Assembly: GCF_900446695.1 (NCBI RefSeq)
Contig: NZ_UAVP01000003.1
Coordinates: forward strand, 620,001 to 684,000
Length of the DNA stretch: 64,000 nucleotides
Source: Capnocytophaga sputigena
GTDB taxonomy: Bacteria; Bacteroidota; Bacteroidia; Flavobacteriales; Flavobacteriaceae
Direction of reading: 5' to 3'
In this document: in pieces, positions 17,753 to 26,529 of the stretch
Position numbering within the stretch: the stretch's first letter is position 1
Layout: each line of letters opens with the position of its first letter
Translations under genes and position numbers: made by a program
Notes under the pieces: generated by a model
Database searches by the model: none
Seen by the model: only the letters and a program-made list of their open reading frames with translations
Told to the model about the DNA's origin: nothing

Positions 17753-19384
17753 TTAATCGCGTATTCGTTTAACTTTTTCCTCAAAAGCATCACGTTCTCC
17801 TTTCGCTTTATTCCGTACTTTAGTGCGATAGTTATACACTGTACGAAGAGAATAACGCAAGAATTCGGCTATCTTATTGCTATCGGTAATACCTAAACGG
17901 ATGAGGGCAAAGATACGCAATTCGGTATTGAGTAGTTCACCTTTTTTAGGTAGGATTTGCTCTCCTTCCTCTAAAAGAGCATTGAAGTGAGTTACGAAAT
18001 GTGGGTATATATTCAGGAAGATAGTATCGAAATTCTTATAAAGTTCCTCTAATTCTTGTTCTACCACAGTGGTAGATTTTAGCACCTTGGTAAGGTCGTC
18101 AAACTGATGTTTTGAAGCCTTTTTGTAGAGCAATTTTCGGTAGTTTTCAATCTTATCAATATACGCTGAACAGAGGTTGAAGAAATGTGCAATATACTCT
18201 TCTTTGATAAGGTTTGCCTCCTCAAGGTTGAGATTTGCCTCCTCAAGGTTTTGATTCATCTGTTGCAAATCAGCATTGAGTTTTTCGAGTTGCTGATTGC
18301 TATGGCAGAGCTCTTTACGCGTTTTTACCAATCGCTTTACTTGTTTGTACACATATACCAAAACAATAATAAGGGCTACCGACAATACGCTGATGAGCAC
18401 TAAATAAAGCTGTAATTCTTTCTTTTGTTTAGCTTCCTTCTCTTGATAGGCAGTATTGATGATAGAATAGAAAGAAGCACCTTCTTCGGCACGGTGTCGC
18501 ACATTGCAAAAGCTGGCATCGTCTATTGCCATTTTGATAAACTGATAGGCTTTACTTATATTTCCGCGTTTGTAGTAAGTAAGCGCCAAACTCTGCAAGG
18601 AAGCGTTATCTTTGATAGTATTTTTGATATCGGCAATGGCTGAGAGGGCAAAATAATACTCTTGCAGTTCGTCATTGCCTTGTTGTTGATAAATAAGTCC
18701 TAAGTAATAAGCTATCACCGCACGTTGGGGGTCATCGGCTGGAGTTTGAGAGAGCAAACTGAGAAAAAGCTGGGTTGCGTTATTTTTATCAGCAGAATAG
18801 AATTGCTTGATAGCATCATTGAGTTTAAAGAGTGTTGATTGAGGAGCTAAACACAACAACAATGAATCTCGATAGTTATCGGACATTCTAAAATAGTGGA
18901 GATTGTTGGTACTCTGCCCATAATGACTATAATAGGTGTGAAATGTTTCGTAGTAATCGCATAACAACGTCTTATTTAAACGCTGTTTATCAATAGAAGA
19001 AAGCAATTGTAACGACTCTACATACATTCCTTTTACTGAGTAGAGTTTAGAGAGCAGGATGCGTGTTTCATCTTGTTTTTCAGTATCGTTTAAAGCAATT
19101 GCTATTTGTTCGTTTTTCAGCAAATAGGCTACTGCCGAATCTACCTTAAATTTTCGGTATTCGGCATACAATTGTTTGTGTAAGTCGTATTTTTCTGCTG
19201 GTTGAGAGGCTTTTTTAAGAGCCTTTTCCAAAGAAGCGATACGTTGTTCTTTGGCTTGTATATAAGTAGCACTCTGCTCAATAGTTTGATTGAGTTGGTG
19301 GAGTACAGCTTCTTTGTTCTCTTGTGCCACCGCTGCATTCCTTCCCAACAACAATATGATAAAGAGTGTGATATAGTTTTTCAT
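17753..19384 (-). CDS. TPR, membrane and HTH regulator of the DUF6377 type
   Basis: 543 residues: signal peptide (to about 20, VAQEN), a TPR-like helical periplasmic part (about 25-320), one membrane helix (about 325-347, LVLISVLSVALIIVLVYVY), a coiled coil (about 350-400) and a C-terminal helix-turn-helix with ITDSNKIAEFLRYSLRTVYNYRTKVRNKA. In Bacteroidota these proteins sit next to susC/D pairs and are thought to be one-component membrane regulators; no kinase domain is present. The coiled coil contains three copies of NLEEANL from a 21-base tandem repeat (18212-18252). It lies upstream of susC on the same strand. No promoter box was found; the 118 bases before the ATG are largely tandem repeats. 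Confidence 0.85.
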   Translation of the reverse strand: MKNYITLFIILLLGRNAAVAQENKEAVLHQLNQTIEQSATYIQAKEQRIASLEKALKKASQPAEKYDLHKQLYAEYRKFKVDSAVAYLLKNEQIAIALNDTEKQDETRILLSKLYSVKGMYVESLQLLSSIDKQRLNKTLLCDYYETFHTYYSHYGQSTNNLHYFRMSDNYRDSLLLCLAPQSTLFKLNDAIKQFYSADKNNATQLFLSLLSQTPADDPQRAVIAYYLGLIYQQQGNDELQEYYFALSAIADIKNTIKDNASLQSLALTYYKRGNISKAYQFIKMAIDDASFCNVRHRAEEGASFYSIINTAYQEKEAKQKKELQLYLVLISVLSVALIIVLVYVYKQVKRLVKTRKELCHSNQQLEKLNADLQQMNQNLEEANLNLEEANLIKEEYIAHFFNLCSAYIDKIENYRKLLYKKASKHQFDDLTKVLKSTTVVEQELEELYKNFDTIFLNIYPHFVTHFNALLEEGEQILPKKGELLNTELRIFALIRLGITDSNKIAEFLRYSLRTVYNYRTKVRNKAKGERDAFEEKVKRIRD

Positions 19385-19401
19385 AAGGTTTGTTTTTTTC
19401 T

Positions 19402-19500
19402 TTGGACATTATTCGGACATTATTCGGACATTTCGGACATTATTCGGATATTTCGGACATTTTGCCCGCTTTTTGCCCGCATTGCCCGCTTTTTGCCCGC
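19402..19500. repeat. Composite tandem repeat before the DUF6377 regulator
   Basis: Two blocks: about six units of TTATTCGGACA or TTCGGACA (9 and 11 bases alternating, 19402-19460) and four units of TTTTTGCCCGC (9-11 bases, 19461-19500). They fill nearly all of the gap between the AlbA_2-type gene and the regulator start. No TAnnTTTG box is visible inside on either strand. Confidence 0.85.
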
Positions 19501-19502
19501 TT

Positions 19503-20825
19503 TTATTTTAGTTCATAATAAGTGCTTACACTTGCTCCAAGTTGTCTAAGCAAATTATATTTCTCTACTAAATCAGTCAAATCATTACTCGTGGTTCTCT
19601 TAGAAATATTATTTAGTTCTTGGTATTCGCTATTTGTTATTTTTCCTCTCTCTTTGAGATATAATATTGCTTTTATCTGTCTTTCATTAAGTCCTTTTTC
19701 TCGCAAATCAGTTTCATTATAAATATCTTTGTGGAATACTACCCAAAATCCTGAAGAAGCGTAATAATACAATGGGTTAGGTAATCCTGCTTTAGCACAC
19801 TGCTCATTCATTTTTCTGATGCCACGTCCCCACGCTTCTATATAACCTATACGGAAGAACGCATTAGAAATGTCTGGATTATAAGGCACAGATGAATGTT
19901 TTTCTTGCAAAGTATCTATTGTCCAATTTTCGGGTAACTGACCATAGTTCCAAATCATTATTTTATTTTTATAGACACTGATTTGTATTGGGGTTGCACC
20001 GCTGTAATCTTTATGAGCAATGGCATTGTGAATAGCTTCGCGAACCGCTTCTTGTGGATACTCATAGGTCTCAACACGGTAAATACCTTCATAGCTAATT
20101 ATAGCCTTGATATATTTAGTAAAAAGCAAGTCCATTGTCTTTTCTACTTGCTCAAATAGATTGCCGTGTACCTCATCTTGAAATAGCAAATCACTATCGT
20201 CATCACTAAAATATCCTATTTTTACATAAGCATTGGTTACATACTTTTCAGGGTCAGGGTGAAAAAGTAGAAGAGCCGCACGTTTTAGTTGTCCGTTTTC
20301 TGTGAGTTTTAAGTTGTTTAACAACAATTCATTACTATCTGATAGTGCATCATCATCTAGCCTACGTGCTTTTATTCCTCTTTTGCGAAAGAAATTAAAG
20401 GTGTCCGATTTTAATTCGGTAACAGAAACATTAGGATAAAGTATACTATCCCAATGCTTTCCTTGCTTTCCTAACAAAAATTTATCTAAGGCTACTCCTT
20501 TGAGTTCTTGTTTAGTACTACCACTGCGATAATGGTATTCTCCTTTATAATTAACTGGATTAGACTGCGGACTCACATTAATTTCTATACAATCGCCTTC
20601 GGGAGTTTCAAGCAAATTTACATCTACTACTATTCCTAATACATTGGTGATTTTATTAGGAATATCTTCCATTAGGCGTTTAGCATCAGACACTCCAATT
20701 ATTTTTCCTTTGTCGTCTTTACCTATATAAAGTTTTCCTCCTTGTGCATTAGCAAAACCACAAATCCATTTTAGGTATTCATCACGCCAAGACGATTTGT
20801 ATTCTATGTTATGAGATTCTGACAT
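19503..20825 (-). CDS. AlbA_2/Schlafen-like ATP-binding protein, third gene of the Hachiman cassette
   Basis: 440 residues. N-terminal AlbA_2 (Schlafen AAA-4) domain with HNIEYKSSW and WICGFANAQGGKLYIGKDD (about 5-40), continuing to YHYRSGSTKQEL; a middle region; a GHKL/HATPase_c_4-like domain (AVREAIHNAIAHKDYSG to GYIEAWGRGIRKM, about 260-355); and a C-terminal winged helix (LNERQIKAILYLKERGKI onward). Members of this family are annotated as putative regulators or RecG-like proteins, and several occur in defence islands. It starts two bases after the hamB stop, so co-expression with hamAB is very likely. Whether it is a regulator, effector or bystander cannot be told from sequence. Confidence 0.85.
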   Translation of the reverse strand: MSESHNIEYKSSWRDEYLKWICGFANAQGGKLYIGKDDKGKIIGVSDAKRLMEDIPNKITNVLGIVVDVNLLETPEGDCIEINVSPQSNPVNYKGEYHYRSGSTKQELKGVALDKFLLGKQGKHWDSILYPNVSVTELKSDTFNFFRKRGIKARRLDDDALSDSNELLLNNLKLTENGQLKRAALLLFHPDPEKYVTNAYVKIGYFSDDDSDLLFQDEVHGNLFEQVEKTMDLLFTKYIKAIISYEGIYRVETYEYPQEAVREAIHNAIAHKDYSGATPIQISVYKNKIMIWNYGQLPENWTIDTLQEKHSSVPYNPDISNAFFRIGYIEAWGRGIRKMNEQCAKAGLPNPLYYYASSGFWVVFHKDIYNETDLREKGLNERQIKAILYLKERGKITNSEYQELNNISKRTTSNDLTDLVEKYNLLRQLGASVSTYYELK

Positions 20826-20827
20826 TA

Positions 20828-22957
20828 TTAATTTAAGTTATTGATTCTAATACCATCATAAAAATATCCTAAGATATATAATTCAAAAGGATGTAAGGTT
20901 GGTATCTTTAATTTAATATTTTCTAATCCTATTTCATTGAATTGTGCTATTATAGAATGAATAGGTATTTCTATATCTTCCAAGTTTAATATACCTGAAT
21001 TTTGAATTTTCCTACTAATCATTCTTGGCAAGCCATACTCTTCTAATTCATACACTATTCTTGGTAAAAAAGCATAAGATGTTTTTGCTATAAATGAACT
21101 AATATCTATTTTTTCATCAAAAATATGATTATATAACAAGTTCACATCATTTAACACTGATGATATTTTAAAAGCCATATTTCTTTCCATCTCAAAAAAT
21201 TTTTCTACTGTAACTCCATTTCCTTGTAAGAGAGAAAGCATTCTTGGAATTGTCATTGTCCAATTTTGTGAGATTACTTTTATAAAAGCAACCATATCCT
21301 TATAAGTAGCTCCTATATTCCCTATTTGCTTCAATATTAAATACAAGGATTTTTCCCAATCATTTGGATTATTAGAATTTAGATATGATAATCCTTTCCA
21401 TTCGTCAGGATTTTCTTTCATCAAAATAGCAATATTTTTTAATCTATTTGGAGCTAAGCTTTGTATTTGATTACTTTTAACCATTTGACTATAAGCTCCT
21501 TCTCCTAAAATACCATCCATCTCATTTCTGAAAGCTATTACTTTTTTTTCTTGCTCCTTCGTCAAATTTTCTTTCAAATTCTCAATATCTAAAGAATTTA
21601 TTAAATCGTCTGAAAATTCTAATTTTAATTGAGAAGGAGTATTTTGTGGAGGACTTTCTAATAAATAAATTTTTCCTATAAAATGTCTAAACATTCTACC
21701 ACCTCTACCTATTATGTTTTTATATGTGAAATTATTGAGTTTAACCCTACCATTCTTATTAGACCAAATAATAATTTTCTCTGCAGAGGTGTTAACTCCT
21801 TCTATTATAGAAGAGGTTGAAATAATATTATATAATCCCTCAAGTTCCTCAAATAATTTTATTTGTATTTGACTTAATGACCTATGCATTTTACCATTAT
21901 GTATTCCTACTGTCTTTTTTACCAAATCTGCTAATATATAATAAGGTGCATAATTAATTTTAAGCCACTCAGAAAATTGAGATAAAATCAGATTCTGTAC
22001 TTCTTGAATATTATCTTTTAAAACATTAGAAATAAAATCGATGTTACTATAAGTACCTGCATATATCAGTGTTTTTGTTTTCTCCTCTTTTAAAATTTCT
22101 AATATTTTAGAAGTTTTAAAACTATCATTTATTTTATCAACTTCATCATAGCATTTATAAATATCAGAATACACTGTGGAAAAATCAAGTGGAAGAAAAA
22201 GCATCTCTTTTGTAATAGGGTTATCTTCTATATCTGAAATATTTGGAGCTAAAAAATATTTTTGCTTTGCTTTCTTTTGAAGACCTAAAATTGCTTTTAA
22301 TAAAATAGGAGCTCTCTCTTTATCATATTCAATATCTGCTTTGTAGAATTCATCTATAATTAGGATATCTATATTCTTAATTTTTGCTTCATAATTAATG
22401 GCTCTTTCTTGTGGAAATATAAAAATATTCCTCTCTCCTAATTCTATTTCAGGAGTAGTAATAATTTTATATTTATCGGCAAACTTCTTATAAATTCTTC
22501 TCCGTGTTTCATCTGTTAAAGCTATTGTTGGCACTATAATTACAACATTATTAGGATTTTTCAACGCAATAAAGGCATCTATCACAAAACTTTTCCCAAA
22601 ACTTGTTGGAGCACTTACTGCAATATCTTTATTTTCTAATAATTTTTTAAGAAGGAATGATTGTTCCCTATGTAATACTCTGCTCTCTCCTCCTGTATCA
22701 ACTTTAAATGCTTCACAAACAAATCTATCTTCCCAATTAGCTGTATCTGTTTTAATATATGGATATAGCCCTACTTCCCTTATCAAATGATTTACAATCT
22801 CATTATATTTCATTCCTTTTCTCTCATGGAAATCCAGTAATTTGATCAGTTCCTCTCTAGCTTCCTTTTCCCTTGATTCATTCAAAAGATTATTAATTTG
22901 ACTACAAGTTTTAAAAACATATTCATTCATACTATTGATTTCTATAGTGTTCAGCAT
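20828..22957 (-). CDS. hamB: Hachiman HamB-like superfamily 2 helicase
   Basis: 709 residues. Helicase motifs: Walker A in SAPTSFGKSF (116-124), IVPTIALTDE (motif Ia), Walker B DEFY (202-205), LIYAGTYSN, motif V IISTSSIIEGVNTSAEK (378-393) and motif VI IIGRGGRM (415-422). The C-terminal third is helical and family-specific. The gene overlaps hamA by 26 bases; an alternative ATG at 22930 would start just after the hamA stop. HamB uses ATP to monitor DNA and controls the HamA nuclease in anti-phage defence. The assignment rests on the gene pair and motif set. The sequence is clearly more AT-rich than parC next door, which suggests transfer. Confidence 0.85.
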   Translation of the reverse strand: MLNTIEINSMNEYVFKTCSQINNLLNESREKEAREELIKLLDFHERKGMKYNEIVNHLIREVGLYPYIKTDTANWEDRFVCEAFKVDTGGESRVLHREQSFLLKKLLENKDIAVSAPTSFGKSFVIDAFIALKNPNNVVIIVPTIALTDETRRRIYKKFADKYKIITTPEIELGERNIFIFPQERAINYEAKIKNIDILIIDEFYKADIEYDKERAPILLKAILGLQKKAKQKYFLAPNISDIEDNPITKEMLFLPLDFSTVYSDIYKCYDEVDKINDSFKTSKILEILKEEKTKTLIYAGTYSNIDFISNVLKDNIQEVQNLILSQFSEWLKINYAPYYILADLVKKTVGIHNGKMHRSLSQIQIKLFEELEGLYNIISTSSIIEGVNTSAEKIIIWSNKNGRVKLNNFTYKNIIGRGGRMFRHFIGKIYLLESPPQNTPSQLKLEFSDDLINSLDIENLKENLTKEQEKKVIAFRNEMDGILGEGAYSQMVKSNQIQSLAPNRLKNIAILMKENPDEWKGLSYLNSNNPNDWEKSLYLILKQIGNIGATYKDMVAFIKVISQNWTMTIPRMLSLLQGNGVTVEKFFEMERNMAFKISSVLNDVNLLYNHIFDEKIDISSFIAKTSYAFLPRIVYELEEYGLPRMISRKIQNSGILNLEDIEIPIHSIIAQFNEIGLENIKLKIPTLHPFELYILGYFYDGIRINNLN

Positions 22958-23855
22958 TAGATTTAAAATTATCTACTATTTTATTCTTATTTGGTACAGG
23001 AAAAATAATTAAATGAAAATTAATTTCTGAATATTTCCATATACTACCTATTTTAGATATTTGTTTAGAAAAATACGATTGAGCCCTATCTTTATGATAT
23101 TTTTCAACTTCTCGTTTATAGTCTTGCGTCAAATCATTGTATCTTTTTGTTATAGCACATTCATAGAGTAATAGAATTGGAATATGTAACTTAGGTTTTA
23201 ATTTATCTATAGAAGTACCATTACTTAATAAAGATTTAATACGTTTTCTTAGTTCCTCTTCTTCTATAACAACATCAATATCAGGAAGATTAGTAATGAT
23301 AGCATTTTCTTTCTTTAAACTATTTTCTCTTAATGAATTTTCTATAGATTTAATAATTTTATTTAAACTTGCGTCTTTTATATCACTATAAAATTTGGCC
23401 TCTCCAAACCAAATTGAAAAATCATTATTTTCTATAACAATATGAACACTATCCACTCCTTTTGCGTTATCATTAGGATTTTGCTTGTGAAATATTTTAG
23501 GTACAACTGGTAAAGCACCATAATGATGTTTCATTATTCCATATAGGAGTATTTCCGCAATTTCACTTCCTTCTCCTTTATCAGGGCGATTAATTAAACG
23601 TAGATTCCTTGCAGCTTCTTTTAAACTAGAGAAAGGCTGTTCAATTAATTTCTCTCTTTCCTTTGCAGACAAAGCTGTTTCTACTATATTATCCCAAATA
23701 AAATTTTGAAACTTTTCATATCGCCAATCACCACCTTCAAAATCATTAATTAAACTTAATATTTTTTTGTTGTTTGTTGGAGTAAGTGTAGTATTTGTAT
23801 TAAATACTGAAAAGTTCTCATCTATCAAAACATTAAAAATATTTATCTTTGCCAT
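22932..23855 (-). CDS. hamA: Hachiman HamA-like nuclease (DUF1837)
   Basis: 307 residues. The central region GSEIAEILLYGIM (E98, E101), GVDSVHI (D135) and FGEAKFY (E152, K154) gives a PD-(D/E)xK-type nuclease site, the core of DUF1837/HamA. The rest is charged and helical. HamA is the effector nuclease of Hachiman, held by HamB until invading or damaged DNA is sensed. It begins 16 bases after the parC stop on the same strand, so it may be read through from parC. No TAnnTTTG box was seen just before it. Acid residue numbering is from the visible protein; activity is inferred. Confidence 0.85.
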   Translation of the reverse strand: MAKINIFNVLIDENFSVFNTNTTLTPTNNKKILSLINDFEGGDWRYEKFQNFIWDNIVETALSAKEREKLIEQPFSSLKEAARNLRLINRPDKGEGSEIAEILLYGIMKHHYGALPVVPKIFHKQNPNDNAKGVDSVHIVIENNDFSIWFGEAKFYSDIKDASLNKIIKSIENSLRENSLKKENAIITNLPDIDVVIEEEELRKRIKSLLSNGTSIDKLKPKLHIPILLLYECAITKRYNDLTQDYKREVEKYHKDRAQSYFSKQISKIGSIWKYSEINFHLIIFPVPNKNKIVDNFKSNAEHYRNQ

Positions 23856-23871
23856 CTCTTTACTTACCTCA

Positions 23872-26466
23872 TTAAAATTCTAATTCTGTTTGGGTGCCGT
23901 TGTTATCGTTTTCAGGAGTAGAGACAATTTCTTCATCGCCTAAATCTTCTTCTACAAGTTCCTCTTCTTGGGGTTCTTCGTAGGGGAGAGACTCAAGAGT
24001 GTTGATAGTTTTCACCTTGTCGGTAGTGAGCTGGTTGCCCAAAGCTTTGATGCCTTTTACACTGATGAACTCTTCTAAATTCACAGTAAGGTTCTCTTTC
24101 TCCTTGCCTTTTTCTTTGGTGAAGACCACCTCAGCCATAGGTCGCCAATCGGCAGAGACGAAGAGTAATTGCGATTTAGGGTGTTCGGTAATTACTAACT
24201 CTTCGCGGTTTTCGTTCTCTACCACAAAGCGTTTTACAAACACGCGTTCTTTCTCGCCATCGTAGTAAATCACCGAAATAGGTTTCTCGGGCACCCATTT
24301 TTCCATTACGGCAATATTGTTCTCGAAATGCAGACTCAATTCGGGGATAATGGTCTTCACGACACCCTCTTTGGTGATGAGAAGCATACGGTCATCGCCT
24401 TTGAAAGCCCCGAGTAACGTGCCGCGCTCTTCGGTGTTGAGGCGTTTTACGATATCGTCAAACCATATCTTGCGCGGTTTGAGGGTTGATACGCCTTTTT
24501 CTTTTAGCTCAATGCGCTTGATAGCGTATTTGCTCACGAGGTTTCCTTTCACGCCACGCCCTTTGATAAGGGTATCGGCAAAATCGATATCCCATCGCAG
24601 TTTGCGCAAAGTGCCTAACTGACGTAAGTTCACGGTTACTACTTCGGCTTCACCATTAGGGTTGGCGGTAAAATAGAGCACACGCGACTCTTTGTGTTGC
24701 GGAATGAGCTCGTACTTCTTATCGCGGGTAATACCCGTAACGTTGAAGCGCTTGATATAAGAAAAGCCCGTTTGTCCGTCCTTATAAATCATATTATAGA
24801 CGGTGCGCTTGTCGTCTTTCTTAAAGACCGCTACGTGTATGATATTTTTCTCTATATATTGTTTATCAGCTACTTTGGTAACGTACATCGCACCGCTTTC
24901 GGTAAATACAATCACATCATCAATATCACTGCAATCGCCTACATACTCATCTTTGCGCAAACCTGTACCCACAAAGCCTTCAGCTCTGTTCACATAGAGT
25001 TTGGTATTGCGCACTACTACTTTGGTTGCCTCAATGGTGTCGAACACTCGAATTTCGGTTTTCCGTTCACGTCCTTTGCTATATGTTTTTTTCAGGCGCT
25101 CGAAATGAGCAATCGCATAGTCGATAAGGTTTGCGAGGTGGTTTTTCACTTCCTCGATATCAGCTTCTATCTTGAGGATATTTTCATCAGCCTTATAAGA
25201 GTCGAAGCGGGTGATGCGAATCATTGGTATTTGAGTGAGTTTAGCCAAATCATCATCGGTAATCTCACGGAGTAAATCTTTTTTGAAAGGTTCGAAACGC
25301 TTGTATAGATACTCGTACAGACTCTCTCTATCGGTGTAGTTCTTGAAGTCGATATACATCTCTTCTCTGATGAAAATCTTTTCAAGCGAGGCGTTGTGCC
25401 ATTGCATTTCGAGTTCAGAAAGTTCAATTTCGAGTTCTTGTTTGAGTAGATTGACTGTGCGGTCGGTACTGCGACGCAACACTTCTGAAACGGTGAGAAA
25501 ATGCGGTTTGTTGTCCTCAATCACACAGGTAATGGGCGAAATAGCCGTTTCGCAGGCAGTGAAGGCATAGAGCGCATCGATAGTTTTATCGGGCGATGTA
25601 CCGTTAGGCAAGTGCACCAATATCTCTACATTAGCAGCTGTATTATCATCTACTTTTTTGATTTTTATCTTGCCTTTTTCGTTGGCTTTCAGTATAGAAT
25701 CTATAAGCGAAGTAGTGGTAGTAGTAAACGGAATTTCGGTGATGCAAAGCGTACTCTTGTCGAGTTGCGAAATCTTGGCACGCACTCGCACACGTCCGCC
25801 TCTTGCGCCATCGTTATAGCCACTTACGTCCATAATACCCGCCGTAGGGAAATCGGGGTATAACTCAAACGATTTGCCTTTGAGGTAAGCAATGGAAGCC
25901 TCAATGAGTTCAATAAAGTTGTGAGGTAATATTTTAGTGGAAAGACCCACGGCTATCCCCTCGGTGCCTTGTGCCAAGAGGAGCGGGAATTTCACTGGCA
26001 AGCTGATAGGCTCTTTCTTACGACCGTCATAGCTGGATTGCCATTCGGTTACCTTAGGGCTAAAGACCACATCAAGGGCAAATTTAGAAAGACGTGCCTC
26101 GATATAACGAGGCGCTGCCGCATCGTCGCCAGTGAGGATATTCCCCCAGTTACCTTGCGTATCAATGAGCAAGTCCTTCTGACCGATTTGCACAATAGCA
26201 TCGCCTATACTCGCATCGCCGTGAGGGTGATACTGCATTGTATTCCCCACGACATTAGCCACCTTGTTGTAACGACCATCGTCTAATTCTTTAAGTGAGT
26301 GCATAATACGGCGTTGTACGGGCTTAAAGCCATCTTCGATTGCCGGCACAGCGCGTTCGAGGATTACGTACGAAGCGTAATCCAAGAACCAATCTTGGTA
26401 CATACCCGTGATTTTAATAATGCTATCTCCTTGTGAAGCAGTGTTTTGAGACGTATTTTCTTCCAT
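23872..26466 (-). CDS. parC: DNA topoisomerase IV subunit A
   Basis: About 864 residues from ATG 26466 (MEENTSQN). A TTG nine codons upstream lies inside the -7 box TACCTTTG and is rejected as a start. The breakage-reunion domain is clear: ERAVPAIEDGFKPVQRRIM, MQYHPHGDASIGDAI and the catalytic tyrosine in AAPRYIEARLSK. The C-terminal domain lacks an obvious GyrA box and ends in an acidic tail (EEPQEEELVEEDLGDEE), which favours ParC over GyrA. With ParE it decatenates daughter chromosomes. No parE is adjacent in the window. Confidence 0.93.
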   Translation of the reverse strand: MEENTSQNTASQGDSIIKITGMYQDWFLDYASYVILERAVPAIEDGFKPVQRRIMHSLKELDDGRYNKVANVVGNTMQYHPHGDASIGDAIVQIGQKDLLIDTQGNWGNILTGDDAAAPRYIEARLSKFALDVVFSPKVTEWQSSYDGRKKEPISLPVKFPLLLAQGTEGIAVGLSTKILPHNFIELIEASIAYLKGKSFELYPDFPTAGIMDVSGYNDGARGGRVRVRAKISQLDKSTLCITEIPFTTTTTSLIDSILKANEKGKIKIKKVDDNTAANVEILVHLPNGTSPDKTIDALYAFTACETAISPITCVIEDNKPHFLTVSEVLRRSTDRTVNLLKQELEIELSELEMQWHNASLEKIFIREEMYIDFKNYTDRESLYEYLYKRFEPFKKDLLREITDDDLAKLTQIPMIRITRFDSYKADENILKIEADIEEVKNHLANLIDYAIAHFERLKKTYSKGRERKTEIRVFDTIEATKVVVRNTKLYVNRAEGFVGTGLRKDEYVGDCSDIDDVIVFTESGAMYVTKVADKQYIEKNIIHVAVFKKDDKRTVYNMIYKDGQTGFSYIKRFNVTGITRDKKYELIPQHKESRVLYFTANPNGEAEVVTVNLRQLGTLRKLRWDIDFADTLIKGRGVKGNLVSKYAIKRIELKEKGVSTLKPRKIWFDDIVKRLNTEERGTLLGAFKGDDRMLLITKEGVVKTIIPELSLHFENNIAVMEKWVPEKPISVIYYDGEKERVFVKRFVVENENREELVITEHPKSQLLFVSADWRPMAEVVFTKEKGKEKENLTVNLEEFISVKGIKALGNQLTTDKVKTINTLESLPYEEPQEEELVEEDLGDEEIVSTPENDNNGTQTELEF

Positions 26467-26490
26467 CGGTACAGATTCTTTTTGAAAGGG

Positions 26491-26521
26491 CAAAGGTAAA
26501 AATAATTTGTCAATTAGGCAA
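26491..26521 (-). promoter_or_regulatory. Promoter of parC
   Basis: TACCTTTG read leftward at 26498-26491 and TTG at 26521-26519, spacer 20. It lies 24 bases before the preferred ATG and inside the TTG-started extension of the frame. Confidence 0.65.
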
Positions 26522-26529
26522 TTGGCATA

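Noticed and set aside
17753-19384. Hybrid two-component sensor of the utilisation locus
   Set aside because: No histidine kinase or receiver motif is present; the layout is TPR, membrane helix, coiled coil and HTH.
19402-19500. CRISPR-like array
   Set aside because: Units are only 9-11 bases with no unique spacers; it is a simple tandem repeat.
23872-26466. Assignment as gyrase subunit A
   Set aside because: No GyrA box was seen and the acidic C-terminal tail fits ParC of Bacteroidota better; a tree would settle it.
26467-26493. TTG start giving parC nine more residues
   Set aside because: The TTG is part of the -7 box TACCTTTG; the ATG at 26466 lies 24 bases behind a full promoter.
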